The position numbers and the translations under genes were made by a program. DNA of 60,880 bases from Porphyromonadaceae bacterium UBA7042. Its GTDB lineage: Bacteria > Bacteroidota > Bacteroidia > Bacteroidales > Muribaculaceae. Below, in pieces: positions 33,347 to 41,752 of this stretch; the first letter of the stretch is position 1; each line of letters begins with the position of its first letter. The stretch spans positions 1 through 60,880 of the forward strand of contig DLAR01000030.1 in NCBI GenBank assembly GCA_002494015.1. The letters run 5' to 3'. Under the pieces are notes generated by a model, which saw only the letters and a list, made by a program, of their open reading frames with translations, was not told the DNA's origin and searched no databases.

Positions 33347-34909
33347 ATGCTTGAAAAGACCTACGGAGCTGCTGTCCAAGGCATTGACGCTATTGTTGTC
33401 ACCATAGAGGTCGCCGTCGAGAGCGGTGCCATGTTCTGTCTCGTCGGCCTCGCCGACACGGCTGTCAAAGAGAGTTACCAGCGCGTCCTGTCGGCCATCA
33501 CGCAGACCGGCTTGAAATTTCCGCGCGCCCGCGTGGTCATCAACATGGCGCCCGCCGATGTCAAGAAAGAGGGAGCGGCCTATGACCTGCCTATAGCCTT
33601 GGGCATTCTCGCGGCATCGGGGCAGATAAAGTGTACCGAACCTCTTGATCGCTACATGATTATGGGCGAATTGTCACTCGACGGGTCGGTGCTGCCGGTG
33701 CGCGGCGCGTTGCCGATGGCGATAAAGGCGCGCCAACTCGGTTTCAAGGGCATGATTGTGCCGTGCGACAATGTTTCGGAAGCCGCCGTGGTCAACAATC
33801 TCGATGTCTACGGCGTGTCGTCGCTTGCCGAGGTCGTCGGGTTCATGACCGGCACCATGCAGCTTTCGCCGACAGTCATCAACACCCGCGAGGAATTCAA
33901 CCGCGCCGCCACAGTCTTTGATGTCGATTTCAGCGAGGTCAAGGGTCAGGAAACGGTAAAGAGAGCCTTTGAGGTAGCGTGTGCAGGCGGTCACAACATC
34001 CTGCTCGTCGGCCCTCCCGGGGCAGGAAAATCGATGATGGCCAAGCGGTTGCCCACCATAATGCCCCCGCTGACACTGGCCGAGGCCCTCGAAACGACCA
34101 AAATTCACTCGGTGGCCGGGAAACTCAAGAGCGGCTCACGCCTGATGACGCGCCGTCCCTTCCGCTCGCCCCACCACACCATCTCTCCCGTCGCCCTCGT
34201 CGGGGGCGGCTCCAACCCTGTTCCCGGGGAAATTTCCCTCGCCCACAACGGGGTGTTGTTTCTCGACGAATTTCCTGAATTTTCGCGGCCGGTCCTCGAA
34301 GTGATGCGCCAGCCTCTCGAAGACCGCCACATCACCATCGCCCGCGCCAAATATACCATTGACTACCCTGCAGGGTTCATGCTCGTGGCCAGTATGAACC
34401 CGTGTCCCTGCGGCTATTACAACCATCCCTCCAAGGAGTGTATCTGCGCGCCGGGACAGGTTCAGAAATACATGAACCGCATATCGGGGCCGTTGCTTGA
34501 CCGCATCGACCTGCAGGTCGAGATTCTCCCGGTTCCGTTTGAGGAACTGTCGTCGGCCCGCCAAGGGGAAAGCAGCGACTCGATACGCGCCCGCGTCATC
34601 GCCGCCCGCGAGATACAGGCCGCGCGGTTTGCTGCCGAGAAAGGCGTCCACTGCAACGCGCAGATGAACACCCGCCTGCTCAACCTCCACGCCCCGCTGT
34701 CGGCCGAGTGCATGAAAATCCTGCGCGAAGCGATGACCAAGTGGGACATGAGCGCCCGCGCCTATGACCGCATCCTCAAAGTGGCCCGTACCATCGCCGA
34801 CCTCGACGCATCGGCCGCCATCCTCCCCCACCACCTCAACGAGGCTATCTCCTACCGCAACCTCGACCGCGCCTCGTGGGGCGCCTCGGTCCAAAAACTC
34901 CCCTTCTGA
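33347..34909 (+). CDS. comM: ComM/YifB-family AAA+ helicase-like protein
   Basis: 520 residues from the ATG at 33347 (sequence before it is T-rich heptamer-like repeat). Order: N-terminal S5/Lon-like fold (about 1-190), AAA+ Mg-chelatase-like domain with Walker A GPPGAGKS (about 224-231) and Walker B LFLDEFPEF, a Cys cluster (MNPCPCGYYNHPSKECIC) and the C-terminal Mg-chelatase domain. ComM acts as a hexameric branch-migration helicase in natural transformation. This copy looks intact. A diverged, internally deleted second piece is at 36041-36441. Confidence 0.93.
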   Translation: MLEKTYGAAVQGIDAIVVTIEVAVESGAMFCLVGLADTAVKESYQRVLSAITQTGLKFPRARVVINMAPADVKKEGAAYDLPIALGILAASGQIKCTEPLDRYMIMGELSLDGSVLPVRGALPMAIKARQLGFKGMIVPCDNVSEAAVVNNLDVYGVSSLAEVVGFMTGTMQLSPTVINTREEFNRAATVFDVDFSEVKGQETVKRAFEVACAGGHNILLVGPPGAGKSMMAKRLPTIMPPLTLAEALETTKIHSVAGKLKSGSRLMTRRPFRSPHHTISPVALVGGGSNPVPGEISLAHNGVLFLDEFPEFSRPVLEVMRQPLEDRHITIARAKYTIDYPAGFMLVASMNPCPCGYYNHPSKECICAPGQVQKYMNRISGPLLDRIDLQVEILPVPFEELSSARQGESSDSIRARVIAAREIQAARFAAEKGVHCNAQMNTRLLNLHAPLSAECMKILREAMTKWDMSARAYDRILKVARTIADLDASAAILPHHLNEAISYRNLDRASWGASVQKLPF

Positions 34910-34949
34910 TCCCGTCCTGTTATCAATCGAGCTTAAATCCGAGGCCGAG

Positions 34950-35153
34950 ATGCTTAAAGGTAAATTTATTCTAATCACTCCCGAGAAATTTCCTGACCGT
35001 TACAAACCAACCGGCCATAATTTTCAGCTCTGTGAGCAAGGACGATTACTCATCATTTCGTATCCTTCACTTGACTCAACTACCCTCCTTTCACGAAAAC
35101 ATTGCATAGATATGAATCATCTTGCCGAGAGAATCGTCATGATGACTCAATAG
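34950..35153 (+). pseudogene. Orphan C-terminal gene fragment, possibly SLOG/DprA-like
   Basis: 67 codons from the ATG at 34950; coding-like sequence (ELKSEAE) seems to run a little upstream without a start. KGKFILITPEKFPDRYKPTG, GRLLIISYPSLDS and LSRKHCIDMNHLAERIV resemble the end of a Rossmann/SLOG-type protein of the DprA group, but too little remains to be sure. It lies between intact comM and a damaged acyltransferase, in a scarred region. Confidence 0.4.
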
Positions 35154-35177
35154 TCACAATTTATTCAACATCTGTTA

Positions 35178-35208
35178 TTGGTTAATATTGTGACAGTCGC
35201 TAATTTTG
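35178..35208 (+). promoter_or_regulatory. Promoter of the damaged acyltransferase gene
   Basis: TTG at 35178-35180, 20-nt spacer, TAATTTTG at 35201-35208. Full consensus; the coding frame opens only 4 nt downstream. Confidence 0.7.
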
Positions 35209-35212
35209 CAAT

Positions 35213-35899
35213 ATTAAAACAGAAACAGACCGCATCATATTTCTTGACTATCTGCGTGTAATAGCCTGCTTCATGGTGGTGATGGTACATGCCTGTGAAT
35301 TTTACTATTGCAACGAGGCCGGGGCGATACTTGCCAATGACACCGACCGGTTGTGGGTGTCGCTTATCGACGGGGCATTCCGCCAGTCGGTACCGCTTTT
35401 CGTAATGGCATCGTCATTTCTTCTCGTTCCGCTGACAACCGGTGCCACGACATTTTTCAAGCGGCGATTTTCGCGTGTGTTAGTCCCGTTTATCGTGTGG
35501 TCGCTGCTCTATGCCGTCGTGCCGGTGCTGACAGGCAGCATCAGCGGTGACATCTGGCAACGCGTGACGACCATCCTTTATACAGCCAACATCGACAGCG
35601 GACACCTGTGGTTCATCTACATGCTCATCGGTGTCTACCTCGTTATGCCGGTCATATCCCCTTGGATAAACCAAGTGTCGAAACGCGGCGAGGAGATGTT
35701 TCTCGCAATATGGTTTCTGAGCACGTTCACCGGCTATATGATGCACATCTTCATCCTCGTTTTCATGCAGCAATGGATCGCGCCCCACTTCCCGACCCTC
35801 CCGGCCATCCTGCTCGTCGGCACGGCCACCTTCCTTGCCTGCATCCTCGTCAGCCGCCTCATCTCGCTCATCCCCTTCTCAAAGTGGATTATAGGGTGA
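35213..35899 (+). pseudogene. Acyltransferase-3 family gene, internally deleted and lacking an ATG start
   Basis: The frame opens at 35213 as I-K-T-E-T-D-R-I-I-F-L-D-Y-L-R-V-I-A-C-F-M, the usual N-terminus of membrane O-acyltransferases, but the expected start codon is ATT; the first ATG (35273) would cut into the first membrane helix. The catalytic-type histidine in MVHACEF is present. After AIWFLSTF the sequence jumps to TGYMMHIFILVFMQQW, a C-terminal segment, so about 120-150 residues of the middle appear to be missing in frame. The total is about 228 residues instead of about 350. Probably non-functional, though still open. Confidence 0.6.
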
Positions 35900-35905
35900 A
35901 AAAAC

Positions 35906-35937
35906 TTTGGACAGATTGATTTATATCACTACCTTTG
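35906..35937 (+). promoter_or_regulatory. Consensus promoter of the chimeric comM fragment
   Basis: TTTG at 35906-35909, exact 20-nt spacer, TACCTTTG at 35930-35937. The ATG at 35942 is only 4 nt after the box, so the transcript would be leaderless. Confidence 0.75.
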
Positions 35938-35941
35938 CGAT

Positions 35942-36481
35942 ATGAATCACGCTCATAAACCGACCTATTCCAAATCATTATTTGACATCTGGCTGGCGAT
36001 TGTAACAATACTTTATATTGTTGTGTTTGCCTTGACTCCGATGTCACTGGACGAAGCCCTTGAAACGACCAAAATACACTCGGTGGCCGGAAAACTCAAG
36101 AGCGGTTCAAGCCTTATGACGCACCACCCCCTCCGCTCACCCCACCACACCATCTCACCCGTCGCCCTTGTCGGGGGTGGCTCCAACCCGGTTTCCGGGG
36201 AAATTTCCCTCGCCCACAACGGGGTGTTGTTTCTCGACGAATTTCCTGAATTTTCGCGGCCCGTCCTCGAAGTGATGCGCCAGCCTCTCGAAGACCGACA
36301 CATCACCATCGCCCGCGCCTATGACCGCATCCTCAAAGTGGCCCGTACCATCGCCGACATCAACGCATCGGCCGCCATCCTCCCCCACCACCTCAACAAG
36401 GCTATCTCCTGCCGTAACGTGGGGCGCCGCATCCAGCCAGCACAACCCGCACAATTAACCGAAATTTATAGTCAACCGTAA
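35942..36481 (+). pseudogene. Chimeric reading frame: foreign N-terminus joined to an internally deleted comM copy
   Basis: 179 codons. Residues 1-34 (MNHAHKPTYSKSLFDIWLAI and a hydrophobic stretch to ALTPM) look like the start of a membrane protein. From about residue 36 (DEALETTKIHSVAGKL) the protein is comM. Relative to the intact gene, the segment between two CGCCCGCGCC repeats (34339-34348 and 34753-34762, 414 nt apart, i.e. exactly 138 codons) is missing, joining RHITIARA to YDRILKVAR in frame. The Walker A is not included; Walker B (LFLDEFPEF) is. Numerous silent and some coding differences from the intact copy show that this is an older, diverged duplicate, not a simple assembly echo. 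Confidence 0.7.
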
Positions 36482-36493
36482 ACGCACAACGGC

Positions 36494-38206
36494 ATGCATA
36501 AAGTATACACAGAAAATATTTTTTCACATAAAAGCTTTATAGCAGGAGTATTCTGTCTATATATTGTTTCGTTCTTATTCATTACGATAACCATAGGTTA
36601 TCTTTTAGGTATATCTGTTTCATCGCTGAATCTCCCTTTAGCCGTTATATTATCATCTGTCCTCATTATAAAACAATCGGGTTTAAATATCAGGAATACC
36701 TGCCTTGTGATTCTTGAATCCATTGCCGGTATTACCATAATAGGATTTATCATGGCATTCCTTCCTGATTTTTCATCTGACGGGAACTATTATCATCAAG
36801 AGAGTGTGATTCTTCAAGTTAACGGATGGAACCCCGTCTATTCTCCCACAGAATTGGATATCTCGATATGGATTAAACATTATGCCAAAGCTCTTGAAGT
36901 CACGAGTGCCGGCATTCTTGCGCTAACTCATAACTTGGAGTCATCCAAGGTTATCAACTGGATTCTATATATAGCCTCTGTGCTTATACCTTACAATGCG
37001 ATAAGAAACCTTGGCTGGTCACGTCGCAAAAGCATTTCAGTCACTATATTACTTTCCTGCAATCCGGTAGTCATTGGCCAACTTTTTACTTTCTTCAATG
37101 ATTTTGCCATCTATTGTGAACTTGTAATCCTTGTCAGTGTCTTTGCCTTGATTGTCCCATCAGCAGACAAGAAAAATTCACTTTATTTGTGGGGAATAGC
37201 TGTAGCAATTACAATACTCGCCATAAATACAAAATTCACTCATTTCATGTTTATCGGAATAGCATGGATTATTTTCGGCATATACTTGATTATCACCCGA
37301 TATTATGACTTGTTGAAACCTTACCTGGCATTTGGCGTCATATCAGTTCTGTTGGGCGCGGCTGTAACCGGATTCCATCCTTATGTCACCAACATATTGA
37401 CTGAAAGAAATATATTTTACCCTCTGATCGGTGACAAAAAGGTTGATATTATGTCAGGCAATACCCCTGAGATTTTTAAAGGCAAGAATAGGATTGAAAC
37501 ATTTGTTATCTCCCTTACCTCCATTAAATCTACATGCGATTCTGAATCAAAAATATCAGACGACATATTATCTTATATTTCAAATTATGGATATGGGACG
37601 CGTGTAAACGGATTCTCTCCTTTATTTATATTAATACTTGCGCTGTCTATCGCATATGGGTTAAAATATTCATGTAATAGGCGAGCATGGATACTATCAG
37701 GTATTTTGTTGTTAACGTGCATAGTTTTTGAACAAAATTGGTGGGCACGCTATTTTCCGTGGATTTGGGCTATTCCGGCAATACTGATTTTGGGGTCAAC
37801 TGAAACTACGACTAAATCTAAATTGCTGAATCTTATTATCGCCCTTGAAATTCTTGTGGCCACAGCATCAGTTGTCCGCATGGCAGGAGGATGTGTAAGT
37901 CGCAAACTGTTTTATGACCGACTGTATGAACAGATGCAGAAGACACCGCTAAAGATAGCCAATCGCACAGCAGTGGTAACTTATAAACTCAATCATAATA
38001 ATGCGCTATACATAGACGTGCCGATAAGTCAGATTGATTCTCTAAAGGCTGTATCTTATTATGATTATTATTCAAGACATCTTGATATCATTGAGTTACC
38101 TGACAGTTTTTATACCGAAATAACCCGGCCAATACTGCTAAACAAATGTATGATGTTAAACAAAAGATTATCTTCAGGTTCAACAAATGAAAGAGACAGC
38201 AATTAA
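36494..38206 (+). CDS. Polytopic membrane protein, GT-C-like glycosyltransferase candidate
   Basis: 570 residues with about 11-13 hydrophobic segments and a C-terminal soluble tail (about 480-570). An acidic segment in the first large loop (FSDGNYYHQESVILQVNGWNPVYSP, about 95-120) matches the layout of GT-C transferases, where a conserved Asp/Glu pair in the first periplasmic loop uses a polyprenyl-phosphate sugar donor. AT-rich, unlike flanking genes. It overlaps the next gene by 20 nt, so it belongs to the same operon as the polyprenyl-phosphate pentose genes and may be the transferase that uses their product. Function inferred. Confidence 0.6.
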   Translation: MHKVYTENIFSHKSFIAGVFCLYIVSFLFITITIGYLLGISVSSLNLPLAVILSSVLIIKQSGLNIRNTCLVILESIAGITIIGFIMAFLPDFSSDGNYYHQESVILQVNGWNPVYSPTELDISIWIKHYAKALEVTSAGILALTHNLESSKVINWILYIASVLIPYNAIRNLGWSRRKSISVTILLSCNPVVIGQLFTFFNDFAIYCELVILVSVFALIVPSADKKNSLYLWGIAVAITILAINTKFTHFMFIGIAWIIFGIYLIITRYYDLLKPYLAFGVISVLLGAAVTGFHPYVTNILTERNIFYPLIGDKKVDIMSGNTPEIFKGKNRIETFVISLTSIKSTCDSESKISDDILSYISNYGYGTRVNGFSPLFILILALSIAYGLKYSCNRRAWILSGILLLTCIVFEQNWWARYFPWIWAIPAILILGSTETTTKSKLLNLIIALEILVATASVVRMAGGCVSRKLFYDRLYEQMQKTPLKIANRTAVVTYKLNHNNALYIDVPISQIDSLKAVSYYDYYSRHLDIIELPDSFYTEITRPILLNKCMMLNKRLSSGSTNERDSN

Positions 38207-39050
38207 CATCATAGAGGTTTGCCGCCCGAAACAGTGGCTGAAAAATACATTTATACTTCTCCCCTTATTTTTCGGAGGTCTATTTTTCGAACTATATAGT
38301 TTACAACAGACTATATTGACAGCCGTTGCATTTTGTTTTATTGCAAGCGCAATCTACTGTCTCAACGACATAATGGATGTGGATGAAGACAGGCAGCACC
38401 CTCAGAAAAAGAATAGACCGTTGGCATCGGGCAGAATATCGGTTAAAACAGAGTATATTATATTTTTCAGTGTATCCTTAATAGGATTTACACTGCTTTT
38501 CCTTATTGATATTCCTTTCTCTGCTATCGCTGTTGTCGGAGGATACTATTTATTAAATATAGCTTACTGTCTTATACTCAAAAGGATGGCCATTATTGAC
38601 ATATTTGTGGTTTCCTTAGATTATGTATTAAGAATAATTATAGGCGGGATAGTGGCTGACGTCGCTCTTTCGCCATGGATTGTAATACTAACTTTTTTAT
38701 TGGCATTATTTATTGTTTTTGCCAAATGTTACGGAGACCTGGAAATCTGTGAAAACACAGGCAATAAGCATCCACGCACAACTTATAACAAAATTTTTTT
38801 AATAGTTTTGATGAGCATAACAGCCTCCGTTACTATCGTCAGCTATATAATGTACACAATTTCATCCACACCCCCGTTGCTATACATAACATCGATTTTC
38901 GTACTTTTTGGCCTTATAAGATATTTGTACCTATCGTTGGTGATGAACGTATTTTCTTCACCGACGGCAGTTGTTTTTAGCGACAGACCTCTTCAGGCAT
39001 GCCTGATTATTTGGGTACTTTCATATATAATAATTCTATATGTTCTATGA
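38187..39050 (+). CDS. UbiA-family decaprenyl-phosphate phosphoribosyltransferase-like protein
   Basis: 287 residues, about 8-9 membrane segments. The signature VCRPKQWLKNTFILLPLFFGG and the first Asp-rich motif NDIMDVDEDRQHPQKKNRPLASG are diagnostic of the DPPR-synthase branch of UbiA enzymes, which transfer 5-phosphoribose from PRPP to a polyprenyl phosphate at the inner membrane. A second Asp-rich region (CYGDLEICENTGNKHPRTTYN) is also present. It overlaps the HAD gene by ATGA (39047-39050). The product would be polyprenyl-phospho-5-phosphoribose, source of ribofuranose or arabinofuranose for glycans. Confidence 0.85.
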   Translation: MKETAINIIEVCRPKQWLKNTFILLPLFFGGLFFELYSLQQTILTAVAFCFIASAIYCLNDIMDVDEDRQHPQKKNRPLASGRISVKTEYIIFFSVSLIGFTLLFLIDIPFSAIAVVGGYYLLNIAYCLILKRMAIIDIFVVSLDYVLRIIIGGIVADVALSPWIVILTFLLALFIVFAKCYGDLEICENTGNKHPRTTYNKIFLIVLMSITASVTIVSYIMYTISSTPPLLYITSIFVLFGLIRYLYLSLVMNVFSSPTAVVFSDRPLQACLIIWVLSYIIILYVL

Positions 39051-39733
39051 ATTTTTCCAAGATAGCTTTTTTTGACTTTGACGATACAATTATATGTGAG
39101 GATTCATTTATTGGATTCTCAAAATATGCCTTGGGCACTAAGAAATACATAATTAGCTTGATATTGTCAATCCCTTATATCGTTTCATGGAAACTTGGAA
39201 TTATTTCAAATTCACGAGCTAAAGAGATGCTATTTAACCGGATGTTTAAAGGATTGCAACTTGAGACGTTTAACAAGCTCTGCGAGGAATATGCAGGTCG
39301 TTTAAAGCCTAATGGCGCTATTTTACATCAAATCAAGCATTTGCAACAACAGGGAGTCGAAATAGTCATCGTCAGCGCAAGTATTCGCAACTGGATTGAA
39401 CCATTCGCAAAAAGATTGTCAATAAGACATATTATTGCAACTGAGATAGAAATAGAATCAGAAAATAAACTATTGACGGGTAAATTTAACACGCCTAATT
39501 GTTTTGGCCCGGAAAAAGTTAACCGCATCCTGCAAATCTTTAATTTAAGGGATACGGAAATTTGGTCTTTTAGTGATTCCATGAGTGACCGTCCTCTTTT
39601 CAATATCTCAGACTATCCATTTTTAGTAAGTGGTAATAAGATTTCTCCCCTGTCCCCAATTAAAGATACAGTTGGCACGAAGTGGAAAGCAAAATATAGC
39701 CGAGTGATGCGCAACATCAACCACTTCACTTGA
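39047..39733 (+). CDS. HAD-IB family phosphatase
   Basis: 228 residues from the ATG overlapping the previous stop. Motif I FFDFDDTI (nucleophile and acid/base Asp), motif II IVSAS, and motif IV FSDSMSDRPLF define an HAD-IB (SerB-like) hydrolase with a helical cap. Coupled translation with the UbiA-type gene suggests that it removes the 5-phosphate from polyprenyl-phospho-phosphoribose; UbiA-HAD pairs and fusions occur in many bacteria. AT-rich like its neighbours. Confidence 0.85.
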   Translation: MNFSKIAFFDFDDTIICEDSFIGFSKYALGTKKYIISLILSIPYIVSWKLGIISNSRAKEMLFNRMFKGLQLETFNKLCEEYAGRLKPNGAILHQIKHLQQQGVEIVIVSASIRNWIEPFAKRLSIRHIIATEIEIESENKLLTGKFNTPNCFGPEKVNRILQIFNLRDTEIWSFSDSMSDRPLFNISDYPFLVSGNKISPLSPIKDTVGTKWKAKYSRVMRNINHFT

Positions 39734-39808
39734 AACCGAAATCAAGCTTCTAAACGTGGCCAAGGATGAGTTAGTCAAATTAGACCGATTAGTGCAATAT
39801 ATATAACA

Positions 39809-40855
39809 ATGACTGTTGAAAGAAAATACCTGACTGCTGTACCCGTTTTTAAGTTTTTACTCATACTCGGGGTTGTACTTATTCACAGCAACCCGGCTTC
39901 ACAAATATGTGACGAAAACGGTAATTGTGGGTTTGTGTTTGTCGATTTCGTAACATCATTCATGCAGACATGTGTCCCCTCGTTTTATATAATATCGGGG
40001 TATCTGTTTTTCATAAATATCGGACGTCCTTCCGCCACTTACCTCCACAAATTAAAATCCCGTGTCAGGACTCTATTGATACCCTATCTTGTGTGGAACA
40101 GCATCTGTGCCGCCCTGTTTGTTATTAAGGTCAAGTATTTAGGGTTCCCCGGTCTCGGGATAATAGAGGACGGCACCATTGACTGGGGAAAATTTTTTCT
40201 TGGCTTTATTTATCGACAACAGGCCGACGGATATCCATTTGCATTTGCATTCTATTTTATCCGCAATCTGATGCTGTTCGTCCTGCTCAGTCCAACCGTG
40301 TGGTTTATATCCCGCAGGTGGTGGACGATGTGCCTGTTCATCCTTATGAAGATAGTCTTTGATCTCAACCTTTTAGGTATCGAATGGTTTGTAATAGGCT
40401 CTGCAGCGGGAATACATAGGTTTTCGTTTGAAAAAATCAATAGCCGTCTTGCAGCGATAGTTTCGTTTGCGGTATATATTGCCTTCGGGTATGTCAGATT
40501 TTTCACCGATGACTTGTCTGAAAACATGTCTCAATCCCTATTGGTCATCGAAGTCCTTGCCGCTTTTTATTCCGTTTACTTCATTTCTCAAAAATTATCG
40601 TCACTGTCTCAGAAACCGGGAGTAATGAAAACGCTGTGTTCATCCACTTTTTTTATATATGCGTTCCACCAGTTGTTTTGCTCTGTCACCGTCAAATTTT
40701 GGCTAAGAATATTCGGGACCGGGTCTTTTGCAGGGCCGGTGCTGACTTATGTATTTTCTTTTCTTACTATGTTTTTCATATCATTTGCCATCTACATGTC
40801 AGCACAAAGAATCTGCTCAAGGATATTATCCACAATCACAGGAGGCCGGGAGTAG
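39809..40855 (+). CDS. Acyltransferase-3 family membrane O-acyltransferase
   Basis: 348 residues, about 10 membrane segments. The N-terminal motif GVVLIHSNP carries the conserved His of the family, followed by FVTSFMQTCVPSFYIISGYLFF and the SRVRTLLIPYLVWN arginine motif typical of acyltransferase-3 proteins, which acetylate or succinylate surface polysaccharides. It is intact, unlike the related gene at 35213. It ends 51 nt before a convergent gene and is probably the last gene of the glycan cassette. Confidence 0.88.
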   Translation: MTVERKYLTAVPVFKFLLILGVVLIHSNPASQICDENGNCGFVFVDFVTSFMQTCVPSFYIISGYLFFINIGRPSATYLHKLKSRVRTLLIPYLVWNSICAALFVIKVKYLGFPGLGIIEDGTIDWGKFFLGFIYRQQADGYPFAFAFYFIRNLMLFVLLSPTVWFISRRWWTMCLFILMKIVFDLNLLGIEWFVIGSAAGIHRFSFEKINSRLAAIVSFAVYIAFGYVRFFTDDLSENMSQSLLVIEVLAAFYSVYFISQKLSSLSQKPGVMKTLCSSTFFIYAFHQLFCSVTVKFWLRIFGTGSFAGPVLTYVFSFLTMFFISFAIYMSAQRICSRILSTITGGRE

Positions 40856-40906
40856 TATGATTCAGGAAAAATTTCAAAATACACACCGACTCTCACCTAT
40901 CATCTC

Positions 40907-41752
40907 TTATTTTTCTACTTTCAACTGTTTCAACTCTACGTCACCTAACAATGGTGCAGACATTGAATAGGAACTCCAAAATGAACCGAGAAGCAGACGG
41001 CAGCGCGACAGCACCAATAGCTCAACCCACGCGTCCTTTATCCCGTCAAGTTTTCCTCGGTCGCTGCTCAAGCTTGACACTATCATGTTTTTGCTGAATC
41101 GCTCACCTAAATCTCTCTTTGTGTCAGCGTCGTCACTTGCAAGGTAAAACATTGTACCGGGATTGTCCTTGAGCAGACTTTCCACTTCGTTTACAAACAG
41201 ACTTGTGGGACTGAAACGGCGTGACATTTCATTGTCAGTGCGCCTGATGTGCAACCCTACCATGTTTTCTCCGAATCCCGCGGTTATATCGTCAACGCGG
41301 CGCTTTATATCATCAACGGGGGTGAATAAATTTCTGTAAAAATCTACTGAAAAGTCATAGAAAGGACAACCCGAATAGATGTATATACTCTTACTTGATT
41401 TCGCTACCAAGTCACGCATCTCCTCACCGTTGTCACGCAACGATACCATCGGTTCCGTGTCGTCAACGAGGATTTCGGAAAAATTCAGTCCCTGATACAG
41501 TCGCGATACATACAGGTTTTTCTTTCGCGGCAGCTCCCATTTGAGGTTATATCGGGCATAACCGGGCAGTGTCACCTTTTTCATCCATTCATTGTCGGCA
41601 AAGAGGTCCGATGGAATGGCATTCATCCCCCAGTCGCGATACCATACAATAGAGAGGGGGACACCGGTGTCCCTACTAAGAGTAAGACCCGATGCCACCG
41701 CCCTCATCCTATTGGCCAGGCCGCCCGAGGCGACAAGCACTATTTCTTTCAT
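40907..41752 (-). CDS. Fucosyltransferase-like (NodZ/O-fucosyltransferase superfamily) glycosyltransferase
   Basis: 281 residues, cytosolic. The start SGGLANRMRAVASGLTLSRD is the GGLxNRxxxxxSG donor-fold motif of alpha-fucosyltransferases and relatives; GLHIRRTDN is the peptide motif I (HxRRxD), and LLVLSRCRLLLGSFWSSYS with FYLASDDADTK forms the GDP-binding region. A GDP-fucose or GDP-mannose-type donor is therefore likely. Its start codon shares one base with the manA stop (TGATG), so it is translated with manA. Acceptor unknown. Confidence 0.8.
   Translation of the reverse strand: MKEIVLVASGGLANRMRAVASGLTLSRDTGVPLSIVWYRDWGMNAIPSDLFADNEWMKKVTLPGYARYNLKWELPRKKNLYVSRLYQGLNFSEILVDDTEPMVSLRDNGEEMRDLVAKSSKSIYIYSGCPFYDFSVDFYRNLFTPVDDIKRRVDDITAGFGENMVGLHIRRTDNEMSRRFSPTSLFVNEVESLLKDNPGTMFYLASDDADTKRDLGERFSKNMIVSSLSSDRGKLDGIKDAWVELLVLSRCRLLLGSFWSSYSMSAPLLGDVELKQLKVEK

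Noticed and set aside
39734..39808. Short coding remnant (E-T-E-I-K-L-L-N-V-A-K-D-E-L, then stop) between the HAD phosphatase and acyltransferase genes
   Set aside because: About 24 open codons without a start; too short to distinguish from chance.
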